Positions 26,948 through 34,988 of a DNA stretch of 64,000 nt are shown here, piece by piece. Under the pieces are notes generated by a model. The model saw only the letters and a list, made by a program, of their open reading frames with translations. It ran no database searches and was not told where the DNA came from. Both the position numbers and the translations under genes were made by a program. Origin of the DNA: an uncultured Flavobacteriales bacterium (GTDB lineage: Bacteria > Bacteroidota > Bacteroidia > Flavobacteriales > Crocinitomicaceae); assembly GCA_946479285.1 (NCBI GenBank), contig CAMLFH010000023.1, positions 3,679 through 67,678 of the forward strand. The letters run 5' to 3'. The first letter of the stretch is position 1. Every line of letters begins with the position of its first letter.

Positions 26948-27271
26948 TCAGCCTGTTACTCTCAACGATTCGATCAATCCATCTGCAATTTCGAAATTGA
27001 AATTCAGAACAATCGGACTTCCAGGAAATGTACCTGAACACTCCGCAGATAAAACACTTATTTTACCATCCTGGGTTAGTGACAGAGGAGTCATTACCGA
27101 TTTATAGTTTTTATTTGATTCGTCAATCCATTCTTCGATAGCTTTCTTTCCGGTATGTTTTTTTCCTTCGTCGAACACAACAGCTGTTTCAGAAAAACAG
27201 TTTGCATAAGCGATACTGTCGAATTGGTTTTGAGCTGTCACTAAGTCAGCTAGTACTTTTGGTAAATTCAT
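26948..27271 (-). CDS. Nuclear transport factor 2-like (SnoaL-like) protein, 107 aa
   Basis: This small alpha-beta cone protein starts MNLPKVLADLVTAQNQFDSI and contains SYANCFSETAVVFDEGKKHT-like elements (AYANCFSETAVVFDEG) with the usual helix-then-beta order, ending in INFEIADGLIESLRV-type strands (FNFEIADGLIESL). NTF2/SnoaL folds serve as isomerases, hydratases or ligand binders; here no catalytic motif is diagnostic. It is 20 bases downstream of an SDR gene, and the two probably form one transcript divergent from an HxlR regulator, a typical electrophile or redox-responsive unit. Confidence 0.75.
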   Translation of the reverse strand: MNLPKVLADLVTAQNQFDSIAYANCFSETAVVFDEGKKHTGKKAIEEWIDESNKNYKSVMTPLSLTQDGKISVLSAECSGTFPGSPIVLNFNFEIADGLIESLRVTG

Positions 27272-27291
27272 GATTTTATGTTTATTGATTA

Positions 27292-28086
27292 TTAAATTGT
27301 TGGTATTGTTCCGCCATCAATGACGAATTCTGTCCCGGTTAGATAATTAGCTCTCGGAGAAACCAAAAAACCAACCAGTTCAGCTACTTCTGCTGGTTCA
27401 GCCGGTCTTCCGAATGGAATTCCGCCCAATGCTTCCATTACACCTTGTTGTGCTTCTTCTACAGTGCTATTGGCGTTTCTTGCAATCTCAGCCAACCAAG
27501 CTTTCGATGCTCCTGTACTGATCCATCCAGGCGAAACAGTCAGCACCCGAATACCTTTAGGTGAAACTTCATTGGATAAACTTTTACTATAGTTTCTCAA
27601 TCCTGCTTTTGCAGCCGCATAAGGTAAAGTAGAGTCATACAGTGGTAGCATCCCTTGGATAGAAGCTATATGAATAATAACTCCGTTTTTTCGATCTATC
27701 ATTTGAGGTAAAAATCCCCTATCCAGTCGAACCGGAGCAAGCAAATTAGCCTGTAGAGTTGATTCCCAATCTTCATCAGATAATGCAGTAAAGCCACCGG
27801 CAGGTGTTGTTGAAGAACCAAGATTGTTCACCAAAATGTCAAGCCTTCCGTAAACCGACAGCACTTCGCTGATTACTTTTTGTGTTCCCGATCCCGTACT
27901 CAGATCTGCTGAGATAAAATGTAGGTTTTCGTTTGATTTTTCCGGTGCGTTCCTGGCTGTAATTACTACTGTTGCACCCGCATTTAAGAGTCTGTCTGCA
28001 ATGGCTTTTCCGGCGCCTTTTGTACCACCGGTTACCAGTGCTATTTTACCTGAAAGCTCGTTTTCAAAATTAAATTGTTGTTCCAT
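27292..28086 (-). CDS. SDR family oxidoreductase, 264 aa
   Basis: This is a classical short-chain dehydrogenase. TGGTKGAGKAIA at about 17-28 is the nucleotide-binding loop, NNLGSS at about 87 corresponds to NNAG, and IASIQGM followed by YAAAKAGLRNYSKSL holds the catalytic Tyr-Lys. The C-terminal FVIDGGTIPTI end is typical of 3-oxoacyl-ACP-reductase-like members. The substrate is unknown. It heads a two-gene unit with the NTF2-like gene, divergent from the HxlR regulator at 28214, which is the most likely controller. Confidence 0.88.
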   Translation of the reverse strand: MEQQFNFENELSGKIALVTGGTKGAGKAIADRLLNAGATVVITARNAPEKSNENLHFISADLSTGSGTQKVISEVLSVYGRLDILVNNLGSSTTPAGGFTALSDEDWESTLQANLLAPVRLDRGFLPQMIDRKNGVIIHIASIQGMLPLYDSTLPYAAAKAGLRNYSKSLSNEVSPKGIRVLTVSPGWISTGASKAWLAEIARNANSTVEEAQQGVMEALGGIPFGRPAEPAEVAELVGFLVSPRANYLTGTEFVIDGGTIPTI

Positions 28087-28106
28087 TTGTGTATGTATTT
28101 ATGGAG

Positions 28107-28137
28107 CAAAATTCAGTTATACAGATGGTTTGTACAA
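28107..28137 (-). promoter_or_regulatory. Promoter of SDR-NTF2 unit with TTGTACAA operator candidate
   Basis: On the minus strand TTG (28135-28137) and GAATTTTG (28107-28114, one mismatch from TAnnTTTG) are 20 bases apart. The 8-base palindrome TTGTACAA spans 28130-28137, overlapping the -33 element, where a repressor would block transcription. Confidence 0.45.
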
Positions 28138-28178
28138 GTACGGAAAATCGAATTGCATAGGGATAATTTTCTCCCCTA

Positions 28179-28209
28179 TTGCACAATTTGGAACATAGAA
28201 ATACCTTTG
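28179..28209 (+). promoter_or_regulatory. Promoter of HxlR gene, apparently leaderless
   Basis: TTG (28179-28181) is 20 bases before TACCTTTG (28202-28209), a perfect TAnnTTTG box. The ATG follows at 28214, only 4 bases after the box, so transcription should start at or next to the start codon. Confidence 0.55.
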
Positions 28210-28213
28210 TTCA

Positions 28214-28591
28214 ATGTACGAAAGAAAGATTCCTTTAAACCTCAACTGCGGTCTTGACCTGATTGGAGAGGTGCTCTACGGAAAGTGGAAAATACGTCTG
28301 TTGTGGTTTATTCATCAGGGACATTTGCGCCCCAGTGAACTCCAGCGCAAAATTCCGGATGCTTCACGAAGGGTTTTGAACATGCAGCTCAAGGAATTGG
28401 AGCAGCACGAATTAATCACGAAGAAAATTTACCCGGTAGTTCCGCCAAAAGTGGAATACAGTCTGACTGATTTTGGCCTTACACTGATTCCGATTATCAG
28501 TTCCTTAGGTAATTGGGGAGACGAACACGAAGATCGTTTGAGAACATTGATTATAGCGAGCAAAAATTTCTCTTCCGATACAATGGAGTAA
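28214..28591 (+). CDS. HxlR family transcriptional regulator, 125 aa
   Basis: This is a winged helix-turn-helix regulator. LNCGLDLIGEVLYGKWKIRL carries the family Cys and KW motif, RPSELQRKIPDASRRVLNMQ is the recognition HTH, and a wing follows with PPKVEYSLTDFGLTLIPII. It is very similar in layout to the HxlR at 25771-26139 (shared phrases KIPDA/YIDDASPRV and TxxGxxLxPxI), so the two may be paralogues. It is divergent from the SDR-NTF2 unit and its start codon abuts its own -7 box. Confidence 0.87.
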   Translation: MYERKIPLNLNCGLDLIGEVLYGKWKIRLLWFIHQGHLRPSELQRKIPDASRRVLNMQLKELEQHELITKKIYPVVPPKVEYSLTDFGLTLIPIISSLGNWGDEHEDRLRTLIIASKNFSSDTME

Positions 28592-28618
28592 ATCAAACCA
28601 AACAGCTTCTACTCCATT
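28582..28618. terminator. Inverted repeat spanning both convergent stop codons
   Basis: AATGGAGTA (28582-28590) pairs perfectly with TACTCCATT (28610-28618) over a 19-base loop. Both stop codons (TAA at 28589-28591 and the minus-strand TAG at 28609-28611) fall inside or beside the arms. The tail on the plus strand is TTT. It could terminate both genes. Confidence 0.4.
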
Positions 28619-30471
28619 TTAATCCGCTCCTTCAAACGCTGCTTCGCCTTTTTGACCCCGTTTTCAGTAATGCACAGAATAGTTGCTATTTCCTTATTGG
28701 AAAACTCCAGCCTGACCAATGCCGCAAGCCGCAGATTGTTGGTCGTGAGTTCCGGGAACCGCTGTTTTAAGTCAGACAGGTAACCACTGTGTATTTTATC
28801 AAATTCAGTCATAAAAGCCAGCCAGTCGTTTTCCAGAGTCACTTTATTCAATAAATTCTCTTCGGTCACAGAGTTTGCCCCATCTTCCAGTGACTGAATC
28901 AATTGATTCTTCCGGTTAATTTCTTCCGTCAATAAGTTGAGTCGTTGATGAAGCAATTCTTCTTCCAGTTTTTGGTTCCGGATCTTTGTATGCGCTTCCG
29001 CAACCTTGCTCTTTTTCAAACGGTTGTTGATGAACAGAATATAAACCGCGCCAAGCAATAACAGGATGACGACAATTCCAAGCAGAATCATATTTCTTTG
29101 AGTTTCCTGTTGCTTTTTCACTTTCAATTTTAGCAGCTTGTTTTCCTGTTCCTTCCATTTCGTTTCATACCGGACTTCCAGGTTGAGCAGTTCTTTTTTG
29201 GTTTCAATCCGATTCAAACTGTCGTAATAGACCATCATTGAATCGTATGTTGAAATTGCCTGTTCCAGGTTTCCGGATTCGCGGTATGCGGTGGTTAAAA
29301 CATCGTAAGTAGTATAAAGCGAGTAAATATCTCCTTCCTGTTTAGCCAACTCATTGGCTTTCTTTAAATAGGAGATTGCCTGCGGATACTTCTTCAGGTA
29401 CAGATAAGACGTAGCGATGTTGTAATAACTAAGTCCTTTGTATTTTATTCCGACAACCTGCTCTTCATACTCCTGCGATTTCAGCATCAGGTCAAGTGCT
29501 TTCTGATATTCATTTCTATCATAATATACCTGGCCCAAAGTGCTGTATGAAATCGATAAACTTTCTGCATCACCTGTTTTTAGTGCATACTCATGTGAAA
29601 TATTCGCGTAGTACAAGGCAGAATCCAATTGGTTCAGTGGGGAATAGATCTGGCTCAAAGCAGCATAAGTATCGTATAATTTGTATTCCAGTTGGGGTTT
29701 GTCCTTCAGAAAATGAACAAGCTTGAGAGCCTTGACCTTTGCCTCTCCAAAACGCTGTTTATCCATGAAATAACCCATAAATTCGTAATAGCGGTCAGCC
29801 ATGAGTTTCGGGTCATTTGTTTGCTCAGCCAGTTCAATAGCAGCTGTGAAATGGGTATAACTTTTGGAGAAATCTCCCAGTTTGTCGTAACCCTGGCCCA
29901 GCAGACTCTGGATAGCCATTCTGCGCTCAATTGACAGGTATTGCTTTGTTTTCTTATTGCAGGACTCCAGTAAACGAATGCCTTTTACAAAGAGGCTTTG
30001 ACTGTAATAATTGTAGGCTTTCCGAACTACGACACTTGCAAGCAGGTCGTAGTTTTTTTCTTTTTCGGCCAATTCAATGGCTTTGTCAAAATACAAATGG
30101 GATTTCACATAATCTTCCCGGCCGTTCCGGTAACTGATTCCCAGGTAAGTGTAAAGTAAAATCCTGTCACGAGCAGATTCCAATCCCTTTAATTTCTCTG
30201 CCTGGTGAAAAGAAACTATCGCCTTTTGATACTCATCAATCATGTAATAATAGATCGCATGGTCCAAAGCCAGTTTCGCACGATCCGAATTCGAAGGTTT
30301 CCTTTCCCGAATAAGTTTCTCTTCGTTCCGAAGGACCGGGAGGAGCAGGTTTCCATCTTCTTTTTTGTGTAAACGAATGAATTTTTCGTGCTCTTGACTG
30401 AAGGAATTTTGAGCGGTCGTTTTTCCAACTGGCAGGAAATAAATCAGGAATAAAAAGTATAGTCGGTGCAT
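28609..30471 (-). CDS. TPR-containing membrane regulator with C-terminal HTH
   Basis: This 620-aa protein has a signal peptide (MHRLYFLFLIYFLPVGKTTAQ), about nine TPR units (about 60-420), one membrane helix (about 462-483, NMILLGIVVILLLLGAVYIL), a coiled coil (KVAEAHTKIRNQKLEEELLH) and a C-terminal LuxR-like HTH (about 575-620: LRLAALVRLEFSNKEIATIL, then ITENGVKKAKQRLKERI). Such proteins of Bacteroidota put a periplasmic TPR sensor and a cytosolic DNA-binding domain on one chain, without a kinase. Its gene is divergent from the barrel gene at 30576, which is a plausible target. Stop codon and the convergent HxlR stop lie in one inverted repeat. Confidence 0.8.
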   Translation of the reverse strand: MHRLYFLFLIYFLPVGKTTAQNSFSQEHEKFIRLHKKEDGNLLLPVLRNEEKLIRERKPSNSDRAKLALDHAIYYYMIDEYQKAIVSFHQAEKLKGLESARDRILLYTYLGISYRNGREDYVKSHLYFDKAIELAEKEKNYDLLASVVVRKAYNYYSQSLFVKGIRLLESCNKKTKQYLSIERRMAIQSLLGQGYDKLGDFSKSYTHFTAAIELAEQTNDPKLMADRYYEFMGYFMDKQRFGEAKVKALKLVHFLKDKPQLEYKLYDTYAALSQIYSPLNQLDSALYYANISHEYALKTGDAESLSISYSTLGQVYYDRNEYQKALDLMLKSQEYEEQVVGIKYKGLSYYNIATSYLYLKKYPQAISYLKKANELAKQEGDIYSLYTTYDVLTTAYRESGNLEQAISTYDSMMVYYDSLNRIETKKELLNLEVRYETKWKEQENKLLKLKVKKQQETQRNMILLGIVVILLLLGAVYILFINNRLKKSKVAEAHTKIRNQKLEEELLHQRLNLLTEEINRKNQLIQSLEDGANSVTEENLLNKVTLENDWLAFMTEFDKIHSGYLSDLKQRFPELTTNNLRLAALVRLEFSNKEIATILCITENGVKKAKQRLKERIKME

Positions 30472-30551
30472 GCCTTAAAAGTAGGAAAGATTTTCGGGAT
30501 AAATAGGAGTACAAATGGTGTACACTCCCATATTTATTGACTTTTTCGAAC

Positions 30552-30559
30552 TAAGTTTG
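30552..30559 (+). promoter_or_regulatory. -7 box of outer-membrane barrel gene
   Basis: TAAGTTTG is a perfect TAnnTTTG match 16 bases before the ATG at 30576, but no TTG lies at the usual distance. An imperfect inverted repeat (GGAGT at 30506-30510 with ACTCC at 30524-30528) just upstream could be an operator shared with the divergent TPR/HTH gene. Confidence 0.35.
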
Positions 30560-30575
30560 AAAAAAAAACAACCCT

Positions 30576-31457
30576 ATGAAATATTGTTCACTTTTATTTT
30601 TATTCTTTTTAGCGGCTTCGGTACAAGCCCAGGAAACACCTTTAAATTCTTTAAAAAGGAACGAATACAAATCAGTTGGAATTACGTACAGCAGTTATGC
30701 AAAACCTACAGCCACCAGTTTGTACAATTCGCAATTTATGGTCAACGATCAAACTTATGATTACCTGAATCGTAATACCGGTTTTACCCTGAAGTACTCG
30801 CAAATGAACTTCATCAAAAATTGCGGGATCGAATTCGGCATCGGAGTTGAGATTATGCGTATCAATACCAATTTTTATTTTTCACTTCCCATCTACAATG
30901 CCAGTTGGGAAAATATAGAACTGAGTACTGTCCGCTCCAATCTCGGAGCTGTTGTTATTCCGCTTTACTATGTGCATCGCATTGAACTCGGAAAGGGTTT
31001 TACGCTTTTCCCGAAAATTGGTGTGGATGCCAAAGTATTGATCACCAATTCAAGCGTTGTAAATGGAGTTTACACGGACAGTTTGAACAACCTGAGTTAC
31101 AGTGTAAGACATGAAACCACACAACGCTATGAAAACGGTCCTTTTCAAAATGTATTTCTCAACGGAACAATCGGTACCACTTTAACCTGGTCGATGAAGA
31201 AAGGAGGAGCTTTCGGTTTGAACCTGGCATTCAGTATGCAGCTCTTAAGGAATACGCTGCTGACGCGCATCGATAACATGACTTTCAAAAGAGAAGGTAT
31301 TGTGACCTATGAATCAAGCCAGCTGATGGGCGATTACTATTATACAGACGAAGACGGAAGCCAGCAATACTTCGAAGGATCACCGGCACAGCCTTTCTTA
31401 GCCGCAAACCGAATGACGAATTTTTCAATCGGAGTTTCCTACCTGTTTGGTAAGTAA
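30576..31457 (+). CDS. Outer-membrane beta-barrel protein, 293 aa
   Basis: The signal peptide MKYCSLLFLFFLAASVQAQ is followed by alternating amphipathic strands: GFTLKYSQMNFIKNCGIEFG, FPIYNASWENI-like turns, AVVIPLYYVHRIELGKGFTL, FNLAFSMQLLR and a C-terminal FSIGVSYLFGK, which ends close to a barrel-type aromatic. The length fits a 10-12-stranded barrel. The function is unknown. It is divergent from the TPR/HTH membrane regulator, and shares a bidirectional terminator with the esterase. Confidence 0.75.
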   Translation: MKYCSLLFLFFLAASVQAQETPLNSLKRNEYKSVGITYSSYAKPTATSLYNSQFMVNDQTYDYLNRNTGFTLKYSQMNFIKNCGIEFGIGVEIMRINTNFYFSLPIYNASWENIELSTVRSNLGAVVIPLYYVHRIELGKGFTLFPKIGVDAKVLITNSSVVNGVYTDSLNNLSYSVRHETTQRYENGPFQNVFLNGTIGTTLTWSMKKGGAFGLNLAFSMQLLRNTLLTRIDNMTFKREGIVTYESSQLMGDYYYTDEDGSQQYFEGSPAQPFLAANRMTNFSIGVSYLFGK

Positions 31458-31470
31458 GATTGATTCTAAG

Positions 31471-31506
31471 AAAAAATCCCGCTTTGGCTGAGTCAGGACG
31501 GGATTT
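31471..31506. terminator. Bidirectional terminator
   Basis: AAATCCCG (31474-31481) pairs with CGGGATTT (31499-31506) around an 17-base, partly structured loop, between convergent genes. A-run on the left is the T-run for the minus strand. Confidence 0.65.
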
Positions 31507-31509
31507 CAC

Positions 31510-32385
31510 TTATTCTTTCGGCATCGCATAAAGCATCCTGAATGCATTCATAAGCGCCTGGTGCATGATCGTTGCATGATTCTCAAGCGGCAGGTAGTCA
31601 AATACCACTTTCACCGACTGGTTTTTAGAAGCTTTCAGTTTATCGACCAACAGGTTTGCATCCACTTCCATGACTCTCGGCGGATCAGTGGGCGTCAAAC
31701 CTTCTTTTCCCACGCCTACGTAAACATCCGTTTGGCGATGAAAGCCTTCAGACAACAACTTCGAATCGAAGTTTAAGAGCGAACCATTGTCCCACCACAA
31801 ACTCGGGCTGATAATGATGTAGCGGTTAAACAATTCCGGTTTTTTCAGGAGCACATCCGTTGCGAAAAATCCGCCCAGCGACTGCCCGATAAGCGTTTTA
31901 TCCGTTCCAGCCTTGTATTTCGAAGCCATAAACGGCTGTAGTTCTTTTTCAATAAACGCAATGAACTTATCCGAATGCCCTGTTTTGGGAAATCGTTTTC
32001 TCTGTTCTTCAATAGTTGATTGGAAAGTCAAATCGCGCTGTCGGTCAACCGTAGCAATTCCAACCACAATAGACTTCGGGATTTGGTTGACCCACTCAAA
32101 CGTACTGAACTGAACAAGTCCGGCAACATGTATAAAATCCTCATCCGCGGAACCATCGATCAGGTAAATCACCGGGTACTTAATGGAATCATTCACATTA
32201 TAACCCTCCGGAAGGTAAATATTGATGATCCGCTTTTCACCCATTTCCCTAGACTGGATCTCATCGATCACGCCCAGCACAAAAGGTTTTGCAGTAGCAG
32301 TTTCGGCTTGTTTCGTTTTGTTTTTTTGAGCAAAGGCGATTCCTGCAGTAAAAGTCAGTAAAGAGAGAATGACGATTTGTTTCAT
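31510..32385 (-). CDS. Putative esterase, alpha/beta hydrolase (IroE/Fes-like)
   Basis: This 291-aa secreted or periplasmic hydrolase has a signal peptide (MKQIVILSLLTFTAGIAFAQ). The nucleophile elbow GQSLGG lies at about residues 170-175 in KTLIGQSLGGFFATDVLL, the Asp region is near YPVIYLIDGSADE, and PLENHATIMHQALMN holds the likely catalytic His. The fold and order match the putative-esterase family that includes enterobactin and salmochelin esterases and esterase D. There is no siderophore gene nearby, so the substrate is open. It is monocistronic. Confidence 0.85.
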   Translation of the reverse strand: MKQIVILSLLTFTAGIAFAQKNKTKQAETATAKPFVLGVIDEIQSREMGEKRIINIYLPEGYNVNDSIKYPVIYLIDGSADEDFIHVAGLVQFSTFEWVNQIPKSIVVGIATVDRQRDLTFQSTIEEQRKRFPKTGHSDKFIAFIEKELQPFMASKYKAGTDKTLIGQSLGGFFATDVLLKKPELFNRYIIISPSLWWDNGSLLNFDSKLLSEGFHRQTDVYVGVGKEGLTPTDPPRVMEVDANLLVDKLKASKNQSVKVVFDYLPLENHATIMHQALMNAFRMLYAMPKE

Positions 32386-32457
32386 TGTTTGAATTTTATA
32401 AATACGCTTACTTAAAAATAGGTATTTACTTTTATTGGGGGTATTTGAGGAAATGAA

Positions 32458-32486
32458 AAAGCCCGGACATCTATCGTCCGGGCTTT
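32458..32486 (-). terminator. Rho-independent terminator of T9SS-PKD gene
   Basis: AAAGCCCGGAC (32458-32468) pairs perfectly with GTCCGGGCTTT (32476-32486) around ATCTATC. On the minus strand it is followed by TTTTCATTT, and it lies just past the stop codon. Confidence 0.85.
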
Positions 32487-32504
32487 CAAAATGAACAAGC
32501 CTTT

Positions 32505-33788
32505 TTATTCTTTTACGATCTTCGTGATTAGTTTTCCATAATCACTGTCAACTGTCACAAAGTAAATACCATTAGTTGCAGAAGACAAATCGATGTTTGT
32601 TTTAGAATCCTTAATTCGAGCTGAATAAACTGTTTCACCCAACACATTGGTCACTGTCATCAACTCACCCGACAATACTGCATGTTGATCGACCAACACA
32701 AAAAATCCTTTCGAAGGATTCGGAGAGATCACCATGAAGTCATTTACCGAAAGTTGATCGATTCCCAAGGAGTTAATAGTTGTACAAGCAGATGTGTCGC
32801 TGCAGCCGTTTTGCGTCACTATCACGGCATAAGAACCATTCGCAGCAGGCGTAAAAGATGCTGAAACGGCTCCGGAAACCGGTAAATTCGTAGCGCAGTT
32901 AATCCACTGCCAGGTGGCATTTGTTGCTGCTGACGTAATGGTTATCCCGTTTACAGAAGTAGCAAGATTTACATCCATCACAGTAAGCGACTGTGTACTT
33001 GTGTCACTTCCGGCACTATTTGTCGCGATCAGCCTAACCTGGTAAGTTCCCGGCGCTGTATAACAAATGTTTGATGGATTTTGGTCTGTAGAACCAGTTG
33101 GTTGGTTTGGAGTAAAATCCCATTCCCATGAAGTAGGCGTGTTCGTACTTAAATCAGTGAAATTGATACACTCTCCCACGCAAATCACATTGTCTGAGAT
33201 AGAAAAACCTGCAACAGGCGTAACTGCCGGAACTGGTGGAGCGGCACAGCAATTGCCCCCGTCCGAAATGTTCTGAGTTCCTGACCAGCAACCGTACTGT
33301 GTTTCGTGTGTGTAAACCGTTCCTGCAAAAACAGTTGCGAAATAATCGTAAATCTGAGCCGCAGTATTACATCCGCCTTGATTTCCGGTACCGCATGAAT
33401 ATCCGCAATCAATGAATACATACCCATTCGGATCGTTGTAAGTAACCGGTGGTACAAACTCAATATTGGGAGTTACACCTCCCGGAGCGCCAATAAATGT
33501 GGTAGTAGCTATATTCGCTCCGCAAGTTGTATTCGACCCATTATTATAGCCCGCATATTCGATCCCGGTAATGTTGTTTACAAACGCCCCGCTGAAAGTC
33601 ACTTCAACAGCTTCGTAAGAAACAATCCCGATCTTCAGGTTCGGAATATTGACATCCACGTTGATGTTGAGGTAACCACCATCGTAATTGGAGAAAATAA
33701 CAATGTTCCCATTCGGATTACAAACTTGTGCGCCGGCATAAAACCCGCAAAGGGATAAGATAGATAGTACTAGTATTCTCATAGTCAT
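32505..33788 (-). CDS. T9SS type A sorting domain protein with PKD domain
   Basis: This 427-aa exported protein has a signal peptide ending near FYAGAQ, then a Cys-rich N-terminal region (VCNPNGNIVIF, GCNTAAQIY, YGCWSGTQN and GGNCCA), a PKD domain (about 195-275: FTDLSTNTPTSWEWDFTPNQ and TYQVRLIATNSAGSDTS), a short domain with NGSYAVIVTQNGCSD, and a C-terminal type A sorting domain (about 350-427: MVISPNPSKGFFVL, NGIYFVTVDSDYGKLITKI). PKD and T9SS tail imply a surface or secreted protein, perhaps adhesion or carbohydrate related. The function is not further recognised. Confidence 0.85.
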   Translation of the reverse strand: MTMRILVLSILSLCGFYAGAQVCNPNGNIVIFSNYDGGYLNINVDVNIPNLKIGIVSYEAVEVTFSGAFVNNITGIEYAGYNNGSNTTCGANIATTTFIGAPGGVTPNIEFVPPVTYNDPNGYVFIDCGYSCGTGNQGGCNTAAQIYDYFATVFAGTVYTHETQYGCWSGTQNISDGGNCCAAPPVPAVTPVAGFSISDNVICVGECINFTDLSTNTPTSWEWDFTPNQPTGSTDQNPSNICYTAPGTYQVRLIATNSAGSDTSTQSLTVMDVNLATSVNGITITSAATNATWQWINCATNLPVSGAVSASFTPAANGSYAVIVTQNGCSDTSACTTINSLGIDQLSVNDFMVISPNPSKGFFVLVDQHAVLSGELMTVTNVLGETVYSARIKDSKTNIDLSSATNGIYFVTVDSDYGKLITKIVKE

Positions 33789-33907
33789 AAGTGTTTAGCA
33801 TGAAGTATTAAATGTAAGCAATTTATGCTAAACGATAAATCTACTGTTGAACCTTGTAGAATTCCATTCTTACGAACGGCGTACGTATAAATAGTAGGGA
33901 ATAAACT

Positions 33908-33936
33908 AAAAAAGTCGCACATGTGCGACTTTTTTA
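33908..33936 (-). terminator. Palindromic terminator
   Basis: AAAAAAGTCGCAC (33908-33920) and GTGCGACTTTTTT (33923-33935) are perfect complements with a 2-base centre. It lies after the minus-strand gene ending at 33959 and upstream of the T9SS-PKD gene. Confidence 0.75.
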
Positions 33937-33958
33937 TACCGTGTGTCAGCATGTTATA

Positions 33959-34897
33959 TTATTTTGCTTCCTTCAGTTGTTCTACTGCTTGTTTCACGGC
34001 ATCTGCATGGGTTATCGGAGTGAACTTGAAGTAGCTGTTAAATTTGGTGCTGTCAAAGTAATAATCTCTATCGTACTGGTAATTCATCTCTGCCAATTCT
34101 TTCATAACAGGTACCATTAATCCAAATCCTTTTACGATCCAATTGGGTAAAACACTCGCTTTATTTTCTTTGCCTAATTCCGCTGCAAAAAGATTGATCC
34201 ATTCCTGGCCTGTTATTTTCTGAGGGTTAGTTGGCAAATTCCAAATTTGATTGTATGCTTCATCTGTATTTCCAAGCATTGCTGTTCCTTTGGCAAGTTC
34301 CGGAACATACCCCATACTGTGAACAACTTTGGAATTGCAAAACCATTGTGCTTTTTTATTTTTTACAAGGTTATCGTAAACAAGATTCATCAATACACTG
34401 GATTGTCTTGCCGTACCACCAAAGAAGTCGGGCGATCTTGCAATGATTGCCTGCAAATTATTTTCCGCCATATTCTTTAAAATAATCCGATCAACTTCTG
34501 CTCTGATCTCCCCTTTCTTACTTGTTGGACTGATTGGGGAATTTTCTGTGATGTGATTTACATGATTCCCGCCGATGGCATATACATTGTCGAAAAAAAC
34601 AAGTTTGGAATGATGCTCCAGGCAAGCGTCAACTACGTTTTGGATAAAAGGTACCCATTGTTGTTTCCAGGCACTTGTCTTATAGGCAAAGCCAATAGCA
34701 ACATACGTAATCTGTGAACCTGCTACCGCTTTAAAAACATCTTCTCTTTTAGTCAGGTCTGCCGGGAATAAAGAGTCCGTTGGATTTACTTTTTTTGGAT
34801 TTCTGCTCACCAATCTAATATCTGATGTGTAGTTCGTTAATGCTTTTGCAAGTTCAATACCGATTGCGCCACCTGCGCCTAAAATAGTTTGTTTCAT
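33959..34897 (-). CDS. NAD(P)-binding epimerase/dehydratase-like protein, 312 aa
   Basis: This is a Rossmann-fold protein of extended SDR type. The glycine motif GAGGAIG at about 7-13 is followed by RLVSRNPKK, typical of NADP binding, and FFDNVYAIGGNHVNHITENS contains the Tyr-containing region, but the usual Tyr-x-x-x-Lys pair is not clear, as in many atypical members. The C-terminal half has PDFFGGTARQS and ITGQEWINLFAAE. The substrate is unknown. It lies 92 bases downstream of an AraC regulator on the same strand, and has a candidate TAGCTTTG box just upstream, so it could be transcribed from that point. Confidence 0.75.
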   Translation of the reverse strand: MKQTILGAGGAIGIELAKALTNYTSDIRLVSRNPKKVNPTDSLFPADLTKREDVFKAVAGSQITYVAIGFAYKTSAWKQQWVPFIQNVVDACLEHHSKLVFFDNVYAIGGNHVNHITENSPISPTSKKGEIRAEVDRIILKNMAENNLQAIIARSPDFFGGTARQSSVLMNLVYDNLVKNKKAQWFCNSKVVHSMGYVPELAKGTAMLGNTDEAYNQIWNLPTNPQKITGQEWINLFAAELGKENKASVLPNWIVKGFGLMVPVMKELAEMNYQYDRDYYFDSTKFNSYFKFTPITHADAVKQAVEQLKEAK

Positions 34898-34943
34898 AAT
34901 TCCTTTTTTTTAAATTGTTTCGTTAAACACTGATTTGATGAAA

Positions 34944-34951
34944 CAAAGCTA
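34944..34951 (-). promoter_or_regulatory. -7 box upstream of NAD(P)-binding gene
   Basis: On the minus strand TAGCTTTG is a perfect TAnnTTTG match, about 45 bases ahead of the ATG at 34897. No TTG is found at the expected distance, so it is weak or activator dependent, which fits the adjacent AraC gene. Confidence 0.35.
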
Positions 34952-34988
34952 AGATGATGCAATCCATTAAAATTGGAAGAAAACGAAA

